A stretch of DNA of 17,010 nucleotides from CALKYB01 sp964510575 (GTDB lineage Bacteria; Bdellovibrionota_C; UBA2361; SZUA-149; CALKYB01). The stretch spans positions 1 through 17,010 of the forward strand of contig CAZECN010000047.1 of assembly GCA_964510575.1 (NCBI GenBank), in the 5' to 3' direction. Under the pieces are notes generated by a model. The model searched no databases. It saw nothing but the letters and a program-made list of their open reading frames with translations, and had not been told where the DNA came from. Position numbers and translations under genes: made by a program. Positions 7,401 to 15,200 of this stretch are shown piece by piece (position 1 is the first letter of the stretch; each line of letters begins with the position of its first letter).

Positions 7401-8247
7401 CAGTCACTGGATTCGTTGCTGGATAGCTTCCCCCATAACCAGTTGCAGCCGGCAACGGACCTGAGACTGTAGCAGTTGTAGCGGCTATAACATCTCCATT
7501 TGCAACTCCATTGACGTTAAAACTGCTCAGGGTATTACCTGAAAGTGTGAAAAAATCTCCCCCTCCAGTGGAAGCAAGGTCTGCTCCCATTGTAGCTCCT
7601 GCTACAGTAAAAGTTTTATCCAGGGTTCCATCCAAGTTCACGACGGCAATCTGGCCACCAGCATTAGGAGTAACAGTCACGTAAAGTTGATCGTCAAAAA
7701 TATCAGCCGCAAAAGCGAGATCCAGTCCTGTGCTGCCTAAACGAAATATTTCTCCATCCCGATCCAAAACAACAATGTCATCATCTGCAATTGGAGCACC
7801 AAGAGCGTCAGTAGCACCAAGCCCTGAAATAGCGACTCCGTAGATCAAACCTGTTACGGGGTCAAATCCGATGCTATTCAACGAAGCTCCAGAACCAGTT
7901 CCAAGCGGTTCAAAAATCGCAGTCAGCGGATTAAAAATAAAGAGTTGTCCTTGAGGAAAGGTAATTCCGCTTATCGTTGGAGCATTAATAACCTGAAAGA
8001 ACGCAGCCGCGTTTGGATCAAACGCATCTATAACTCCTGGAGTTCCTGCTCCTGGAATAATATTAAACTCAACCAAATCCGGTATGCCGTCATTATCATC
8101 ATCAGGATCGATGATATCAACGAGACCATCACCATCAGCGTCTTGAGCTAAGGCTAAGTTTGATGAAAAACCAAGTACAAACAACGAGAGGACTAGAAGT
8201 AGAAGAGTCTCAATTAGCAAGTTTGGTTTCAGAGTCATTGTTTTCAT
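4474..8247 (-). CDS. Giant secreted protein: beta-propeller-like domain, TSP3 calcium array, four-module C-terminal block
   Basis: The product has 1257 residues. AGGTGA lies 6 nt before the ATG. A signal peptide ends at LALA|Q (34/35), followed at once by one thrombospondin type 3 repeat (35-62, DADGDG...DDDNDGIPD). Residues about 68-335 look like a DUF6923-type beta-propeller (repeated LFIFNPLTAIFEPLG, SIGFDPVTGLIYGV, DQLYVTV strands). Residues about 340-773 are an array of Asp-rich TSP3 repeats with seven [LIV]/E-D-[LI]DSDNDG cores and five two-cysteine loops of the CTGAFAPDGFCPDVD type; these should bind calcium. Residues about 776-1257 form four beta-rich modules shared with the 2468-residue protein. 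The protein is expected outside the cytoplasm, probably at the cell surface. No OmpA, autotransporter, LPXTG or recognised sorting domain is seen; it ends in ...FVMPTPVR. It is the last of three minus-strand genes, with its own upstream gap and terminator. Function unknown; an extended adhesin or matrix component is inferred. Confidence 0.88.
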   Translation of the reverse strand: MKTMTLKPNLLIETLLLLVLSLFVLGFSSNLALAQDADGDGLVDIIDPDDDNDGIPDLVEFNIIPGAGTPGVIDAFDPNAAAFFQVINAPTISGITFPQGQLFIFNPLTAIFEPLGTGSGASLNSIGFDPVTGLIYGVAISGLGATDALGAPIADDDIVVLDRDGEIFRLGSTGLDLAFAADIFDDQLYVTVTPNAGGQIAVVNLDGTLDKTFTVAGATMGADLASTGGGDFFTLSGNTLSSFNVNGVANGDVIAATTATVSGPLPAATGYGGSYPATNPVTGVVELYFSNNTTGEIFRIDDPLTPNPTAVLVFQGIPTSSNDGAASLVAPPPSPADLEDTDRDGVPDFLDLDSDNDGIPDAIEAGPNPATPVDTDGDGIPDFLDLDSDNDGIPDTQEAGSPDADGDGIVDCSTIPSFSLDGFCDDVDPVNGGTAVPDPDTDGDGIVDRLDIDSDNDGLPDIIEAGGVDLDGDGRIDDIDPATGELLSDADADGLSDFVDPDNNGTLGVVDGTGTPLPDPDGDGDGLPDYLDLDSDNDGIPDTIEAGSTDLDGDGIIDCTVPFGADGFCPDVDSSDGGTAVPDPDIDGDGNPDRLDLDSDNDGLPDVEESGGPDADGDGVVDCTGAFAPDGFCPDVDPGDGGTPVPLPDLDGDGVPDHEDLDSDNDGIPDVTEAGGPDADNDGVIDCTGAFAPDGFCPDVDTGDGGTPLPAPDTDGDGDPDHEDLDSDNDGTLDVTESGGADADGDGLVDCPTPFGPNGFCPALSGGDPEADLRSPIYVKWNTFLSQFNFLELAVEGTGDLDIEVTVFNLLGVQMNQTTLSVAGGTQQDIDINALVQGSCDAGDPSCAPFVDLDGSGVIDSYGLVRVAFDDSDTTKRLVGRLSNYRPEAATGNFSFAFARQFRNPNVGVSYAGANTFDVNGQGFVVPNWVEVINLEDTPQDFTVNLFDATGALVETSSLTLNALEERDLNGGHEITDASGLGVEQAVYLVEVIPADATAEYLMSVARYSSNSQPGFDSGSYNYAFELPGRSGTPGDVFSLITNETLACGNILNWVEVSNGSSATETFTVTFRDSAGAVVGTVTDSYAPMAQINYNASALLPAGEVGSVQVSSTNPTAVVAQSLVYIYECDSNAIQTAYMTRLSSPGKMTQVGTGNTFIQMDNSLRTVNATPVASTVNFDITSFLGEMGTGSIALGANTVDVTDLSDNPAVGFPDDRYGILQTNSLLPGQTVSEVLRTREVNIGGQVRYDFVMPTPVR
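5950..7230 (-). repeat. Coding tandem array of thrombospondin type 3 repeats
   Basis: This DNA encodes residues about 340-765 of the 1257-residue protein. Two unit types alternate: a 34-residue (102-bp) simple unit with a DSDNDGIPD core, and longer units with a CxnC loop ending in DGG plus Thr-Pro/Ala-Val. An exact 35-bp copy occurs at 7067-7101 and 7169-7203, 102 bp apart, which points to recent unit duplication. Other units agree at protein level but differ in synonymous positions. Confidence 0.85.
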
Positions 8248-8609
8248 GCAGAGTCACCTAAGTTACAGCCAGTTGGCAGATTTAATTTGAAAATTAGCAG
8301 CTCGGTAAATTGAACTTGGAAAGCAGGCTCGCTAAAATTTTCTGTTCTGCTTAAGACGCGATGACTAAATGGAAGGGTTCTTTTGAAAGACTTAATAGCA
8401 CCTAAATACTAGATAAATCAGCAAATTTTTCATGCATGGCTTCCTAGAAACAATCTAGACGTAGCCACTGCAGAAAACTGGGGGGTTAGGTGCATGAATA
8501 GTCTTGGTTCAAGTACGGCAGCCAAGATAAAAAAGTCTAAGCTAAATTATTTTCGATATTAGATAAGTCTAGAAAAATTCTATTTTAAACTTCTAAATCT
8601 CTTCTAAAT
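8248..8609. other. 362-bp intergenic region upstream of the TSP3 giant
   Basis: No coding signal is seen on either strand. Perfect inverted repeat TTCATGCA (8429-8436) / TGCATGAA (8491-8498) encloses a small hairpin CTAGA-AACAA-TCTAG (8444-8458), and TCTTGG (8502-8507) pairs with CCAAGA (8522-8527). The direct repeat TTCTAAATCT occurs at 8591-8600 and 8602-8611, at the end of the upstream gene. The region presumably holds the promoter of the 1257-residue gene and the mRNA 3' end of the 199-residue gene, but I found no convincing -35/-10 pair or T-run terminator. Confidence 0.4.
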
Positions 8610-9209
8610 CTAGGCACCCAGCCTCGATGCATTTACGCAGCTAACTTCAATATCAACAGTGGAAATTTTGCTGCACTCTAGAACAGTGGATGATTGAATT
8701 GGAGTTTCTAGGGTTACAACTTGCCCAGCACCTAACTCTAGCCCTTCTCCACTATCTCCACCGAAGGGCTCAGAAAAAGAGGCTTTATCCTGATCTCCGA
8801 CAACCCTTTCTCTATCGGAACTGACACTTCCCGAAACAAAGTCCAGCATACAGCGTTTACCGTTATTTCGTAGCGCAACATTAAGCATGCAAGAGGGTTG
8901 ATCTTGGTCTGAAATAGAGGTTCGAAGAAAAAAACCAGCTACAGCTATCTCTTCTTGCAAATTGCTTCCTTTTTCAATGGAGCTAACCGAACGGATATTA
9001 ACAATTGGAATATTTTCTGCGATCTTTTTAAGAGAGTTGGTATCAACACCAGCTGTTACGACAGCACTGGCCTCACTAAGACCAGGGCCATACATATCCT
9101 TAGCGACCACTAATAAAAAGCAACTCGCTAAGATACATAGAGTTCCTGCAATTCTAAGCGAAAGTCTGAGCACTTTTCTCTCAGGAAAATCTAAATCTTC
9201 AGTCTTCAT
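8610..9209 (-). CDS. Small membrane-anchored protein, unknown family
   Basis: I do not recognise the family. From ATG 9209 the product has 199 residues. I prefer this to an in-frame GTG at 9233, which has no Shine-Dalgarno, whereas the ATG has AGG 9 nt upstream. A basic, 16-19 residue N-terminus (ERKVLRLSLR) precedes one hydrophobic segment at about 15-36, so the rest (about 160 residues) should face the periplasm. That part is predicted beta-rich with four cysteines (107, 120, 179, 191) that could pair. LASC at 27-30 fits a lipobox, but the hydrophobic stretch continues past the cysteine, so a signal anchor is more likely. The gene starts 80 bp behind the stop of the 2468-residue giant, same strand, no terminator between, so co-transcription is likely. 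A role in export, anchoring or folding of the giants is inferred from position only. Confidence 0.6.
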   Translation of the reverse strand: MKTEDLDFPERKVLRLSLRIAGTLCILASCFLLVVAKDMYGPGLSEASAVVTAGVDTNSLKKIAENIPIVNIRSVSSIEKGSNLQEEIAVAGFFLRTSISDQDQPSCMLNVALRNNGKRCMLDFVSGSVSSDRERVVGDQDKASFSEPFGGDSGEGLELGAGQVVTLETPIQSSTVLECSKISTVDIEVSCVNASRLGA

Positions 9210-9289
9210 AAGAAATAACCTAGGGGACAACACTAAGAGTCAACAAAAGCTCCAAATGCTAGACACTATAACCTTAACCACAAAACTTA

Positions 9290-12200
9290 TCAATCTAGTG
9301 GGTAAACCTCTGCATGAACTACTGTCCCATCAGGACCAAAAGTAACCCTCAGGACATCTCCGACAACGAAACCACCATTAGAGGTCAGGACGTTGACCTT
9401 AATTTGGCCATAACTGTCACTGGCTAAAGAGAACTCACTAACCAAATTTAAGTCCAGACCCTGAGAAGGAGTTATATTTTGAGAACTAGCTCCTATCAAG
9501 GCTCCTGTAAGATCAAAGGCTTCAATCTCAATTACAATTGGGTCCTCGCCAGGGTTAGTAACCCGTAGCCAGTTATCCTGAGAGAGAAAAGTGTTGTAAC
9601 TGGAGAAAGACATGTCGCAACGCCCAAGACGGCTATCTTCCTGAACAACCGAGGCCACAGAACCATCCAATCCATAATAGTAGAACACACTCTCTGCTCT
9701 AAAGCTTCCGCCGTTAGTTGTGCATACTTCAGCAAAACCACTGGCACCCGGAGCCAGATCTCCACTAGCCAAAACAGCTCGCTGTCCAAATGGCTCAACT
9801 AAGAAAGAAGTTGTAGTCGCCGCTGAAGGAGCAGACTGATCAACCAGCTTAACAGTAACCGTCAGATTAGCGGGGCCAGTATTTGATAAGGTCAACCAAT
9901 TGACTACTCCGGCTCCACTGGAAATATTAACCCATTCACAAACACTGGTAGAACCTCCATCCAGAGGTGAAGCATAGGTAAACACCAAGTCCGCATTCCC
10001 ATCTAATCCATACTTAGCTATTTCAGCCAAATACTGAGCAGAGGAGACAGCTGGAATCAGTTCAACCAATCCGGCATTTGAGGGGCCAGGGTTCTCATGC
10101 CCAGCTTGCACGTCTATTCTACCCAGAGGAGGAACTGTAAAGGTGACAGAGTCAACTAGGTTACCCACCGAGTCATAGAGGTTTCTTGTAAAAGTCTGAG
10201 GCACCCCGTCCAGATTTCTAACCTGAAGCCAGTTAAACACTGGGGCTCCAAAGTCTGCAGGGTCCACACTCGGCTGAAACGTATTGTAATTACCATAGCT
10301 CGTGCCCGATATTGGAGCGGCAGCAACAAAGGTCGACTGCTGAGTGATACTACCCTGATCATCCAGTCCGTAATAGGCAACGTAGCTATCTATACACCCT
10401 GCTGCTGAATAACTAAGCTGTATGTTGCCGTAGCTGTCATCTTCAAAACCTTCCAAGTCATTAACTATCAAGTCCTGTTGGGAATTGGGGTCAATCCAGA
10501 GAAAGGTAGATCCAATCACATTGCCATCGATATCAAATATTTCAACGATAGCGTCAACAACCTGATCTCCACAATTATTCTGTAGAGTGATAATATTTGT
10601 TTGGTCTAAAAATCCATTCCAGGGAAGCCATTCCTCAGTGGTCGCTGCAGCAACACCACAATTCAAATTCACAACTGCAGTAGAGATCGATGGCGAATTA
10701 TCAGTTAGATCGGGGTCCTCAGAAGCTTCCACAAATAAAGTGTTAGCGATAGCATCCCGGGCATCTAAAGAAAGTTCAGCTTCCACAACTATTGTTGCCG
10801 TAGAACCCACAGCTAAGTCTGCTAAAACTGCCACGTCTCCAAGTCCAGCTGTAGTTGAGCAAGAGCCAGGGACTGCTGTAGAACCAAGAACTGAGCAGCT
10901 CCAAGTAGGGTTCAACAACAGAGGATCTAAAGGATCAGAGATCAGAACTCCTGTAGCATTACTTGGACCATTATTAGTCACAGTAAGCTCGTAAGAGACA
11001 GTCTCTCCAGTAATAAATTCCTCCGTAATCTCTACCTTAGTCGCAACAATATTAGTGATCGGATCCAGGGTGTTCAGATCAGTGGCAGACTCATCTCCTG
11101 GAGTAGAGTCATTGGGATAATCAAAGATCGCAGTATTTACAACATCGCCAGTTGCAGCGGGATCAACTGTTCCTGATATTAAAAACTCAACAATTGAGCC
11201 AGGGCCAATATCAACCGACTCTAAAATGCTTCCTGCACCAGATGCATTTCCACAACTACCAGTTCCCGAAGCGACAAAGCAGGTCCAACTGGCTCCAAGA
11301 ACTGTAGCCGGAATCGAATCACTAACCACAACACCTGCAGCAAGGCTTGGTCCATTATTGATTAACTGAATAGAGTAAGAGATTGGAGACCCTGGAATAG
11401 CCGGAACAGGTGAACTGACCTTCGTTATCGAAACATCAGCCTGAATATCTATATTCGCAGAATCATCAACCGAGTTATTACTTGAATCGCTATCACTAGG
11501 ATGATCTGCAGAAGCAGAGTTAATTACTGTTTCCATTTGAGCAGGATCCAGCAGGGCATCAATGATAAAAGTTACAGTGGTCCCTGCCGGGAGATCCACC
11601 AGCTCATTTATATCTCCGGCACCTGAGGCATTGCCACAAGAGGCTGCCCCTGTTCCAGCACAGCTCCAGGTAGCGTTCAGTAAAGCAGTAGGCAAAGTAT
11701 CAACAACTGATGTCCCCAGAGCATCACTTGGTCCAGCGTTGGTAACTGTCAAACCATACTGAACAGGATTGCCCGGAATAAAAACAAGGGGAGAATGTGT
11801 CTTGTCAATTGAGATTCCAGAAAGTGTGTCTACAGGAGCCTGATCATCCGCACTATTGTTGTCTGGGGTAGTATCCCCAGGGTGACTTATATCTACTGTG
11901 TTTTCAACTACTCCAGTAAGAGAGCTAGAAAGAGTGGTCGAAATAACATACTCGATAGTCCCACCTACTGCGATGTCTACAGATTCGCTAATATCCCCTG
12001 TTCCACTAATGTTAGTGCACAGTCCTGAGCCTGCAATCACGTCACAAGTCCATGCTGCTCCAGCGAATGCAGCGGGTAGCGTGTCCGTTACTGAAACACC
12101 TACGGCATCACTAGGACCGTTGTTGGTAATCTGAAAGGAATACTGCGCTGGTTCGCCGGCTACGAAAGGACTAGGACTGTGAGTTTTTCCAACAACAAGG

Positions 12201-15200
12201 TCAACGAGTACCTCAGGAACCGAGCTATCCGTATCGCTATTATTACTATCATCCGAGTCGTTAGGGTGACCGGCCGAAGCGGTATTGCTAATTCCAGTTG
12301 TTGAGGGGCTTATAGTTCCGCTGACCAGGAAGGTGGCAACTGAGCCGCTATTTAAATCTACTGTTTCATTAATATTTCCTGAGCCTGAGGCATTACTACA
12401 TAAACCCGTGCCAGTAACCGAGCAGGTCCAGGTTGGAGAAAGTAGATCAGGAGGCAAGTTATCTACCACAGAAATACCAGTTAAGTTACTGGGCCCGTCA
12501 TTAAAAACCTCTACAGTGAAGCTTCCAGCCTGACCGGCAACCAATGGATCGGGGTTATGCGACTTGACCAACCTCACATCCCCTTCAAGTATTACCGGAA
12601 CAGTCTCTGAAGCTAGGTTATTTGGCCCAAAAACATCGTCTGGATGGGAAATACTCGCTGAGTTACTGCTCGTTCCGGAGTGAGATGGATCGATTAAACA
12701 GTTCACCTCATACTGAGCCACAGCTCCTGCATCAAGATCCAGGGTGGTATTAATGGATCCAGAACCTGAGAGATCATCACAATTTCCAGCACCAGTTACA
12801 ATGCTGCATGTCCATGTTGGGTTTAGACATTCGATGGGCAGAGCGTCCATTACGACCACATCGTCGACATTGGACGGTCCAAGACTTTCTATTTCCAAGA
12901 TCCAGCTCGCTGGAGAACCAGCCACAAAGGGTGAAGGGCTAGCTGTTTTACTTGCTTGAAGGTCTACCTGAACATTAGATGCCGAGGAAGCTTCCCCCGT
13001 GTTGTCAGATGGATCAGTCTCCTCAGGTGAGCTGGCAGTAGCGCTGTTAATCATCGTCCCTGCAAAATTAGGATCGAGAGTAGCCGTGACAGTAAACACT
13101 GCTGAGCTAGCAGCATTCAAGCTCATTAGAACATTTACTATGTCACCCGTACCAGAAGCTGCTGGACAACTCCCAATTCCTGATACTGCACAAGTCCAGG
13201 TTGGATTCAATGCTTCAGGTGGAAAGCTATCTGAAAAAGTGAAGTTGCTGGCTAAACTAGGTCCGGCATTGGTAATCTCAATAGTCCAGGTAAAAGGAAG
13301 ACCAGGCACTGGATTCGCTGGGGTTACGGACTTTAATACTTCAAGATCTACCTGAACATCTACCGTAGCTTCATCTTCAGCTTCATTATTCGAATCATCT
13401 GGGTCAGTCACACCTGGCGGTAGTGTAACCTCTGCTGAGTTTGAAAACGCTGAGGTCACGGTCTGGTCAACTGTTCCGGTAATCGTAAAAATCGCAGAAG
13501 CGCCCGGAGCCAGGTCTAAAGTTTCAGCAATGTTCCCGCTGCCACTGGCTGATGAACAGGCTCCTGTGCCGGCTACTGAACAAGTCCAAGTTGGCACCAA
13601 AAGTTCTGGTGGCAAGTTATCTACGAAACTTGCACCAAATACAGCAGCAGGACCTGCATTGGAAACGGTTACGGTATAAGTGACAGGGCTTCCTGGTACG
13701 ACCGGCTCTGGTGTGTGAGTCTTGGTTAGAGAAAGGTCTGCCAGCTTAACAATTGTATTATCAACTATAGAGCTATTATTGGCAGGATCGATTTCTTCCA
13801 AACTTGATGCAGTTGCTGTGTTCGAAAGGTTACCACAGGCTGTGGGGTCTAGGGTTCCAACCAAAGAGAATATAATTGTGCTTCCTGGAGCTAAGTCTAC
13901 AGACTCCCCTATCGATCCAGTTCCGGAAGCATTACCGCAGGCTCCTGTTCCAGAAGTTACGGCACAGGTCCAACTCGCAGCATTGATTGAAGTTGGAACA
14001 TTATCAATTACAGAAACAGCTGAGGCAAAACTCGGCCCGTTGTTAGTGACAGTAATATCGTATCCAACAGACTGACCTGCAACTGCCTGGGCAGTAGTCA
14101 GAGTTTTCAACACCACAAGATCAACCTGTGGGTCGACGTTCGTGCTGGTTGTATCAGTATTATTTCCGGGATTATCATCATCAGGATGAGACACCGAAGT
14201 ACTGTTGTTCACAGGCCCAGTTGTGGTGGGGTCAATCACACCGTTAATCGTAACAGTCGCTGTAGCTCCAACATCGAGGTCCATTGTAATGGCAATGTTT
14301 CCAGTTCCTGACCCCGTAGAACAAGAGCCAGATCCAGTGGTTACCGCACAAGTCCAGGCAGGAGAAAGCAGCTCAGTAGGCAACGTGTCATTAAAGATAA
14401 TGCCGGCAGAATTACTCGGCCCAGCATTTGAAACTGTTATCGTATAGGTGATTGGCGAGCCGGGCACAAAAACTGCTGGCGAGTTAGACTTCGCAACAAC
14501 TAGATCGTTAATGAGATCAATAGTGGCATTATCAGGGGCAGTATTATTTCCCGGATCCGTATCGTTTGGATGACTAAGGGTAGCTGTATTTAAGAATGAA
14601 CCAGAGCCGCCAGCTGGAATTGTTCCGGAAACCAGAAACTGCGCCGAAGCGCCTACATCCAGATCAATACTTTCATTTACCAGATCTCCTGCGCCACTGA
14701 CATTCGAGCAGGTACCGCTACCGGTTACCGCACAGGTCCAGGTGGGCCCACTAAAGCCCGCAGGGAAGGTATCATTAACAAGCACCCCCGGAGCATCACT
14801 CGGCCCATTATTGACAACTGATATAATCCATTGTCCGGGAGAACCCGCAACAAATGGAATTGGAGTATGGGTCTTCGATATTACCAAATCCGACTGAGGA
14901 GTCAGGGGAGAGCTGACAGTAGCCTCATTATTATCAGGGTCTGTTTCAGGAATTCCGCTTGGAGGTCGAACCTGGGCTGTATTGGACAACGTACCAGTGG
15001 CATCAGCAGGAATGTCCACAGTAATAGTGTAAGTAAGAACACCTCCGACAGGAATATCTTCTAACTCACTGAGGTTGCCGGTTCCAGAAGCGTTTGCGCA
15101 GCTGGCTCCGGATGCTCCGGAACATGTCCAGACAACATTAGTCAGTCTCGGGTCTAAGGTGTCAGCAACATTTGCTCCCGTTACATTAACCACCCCGTTA

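Noticed and set aside
8532..8570. Terminator for the 199-residue gene before the TTTTTT run on the minus strand
   Set aside because: Only a 5-bp TCTAA/TTAGA stem with a long AT-rich loop precedes the T-run, too weak to support.
8962..9345. Plus-strand open frame of 127 codons
   Set aside because: It is antisense to the 199-residue gene and the end of the DUF11 giant; no ribosome site and no recognisable product.
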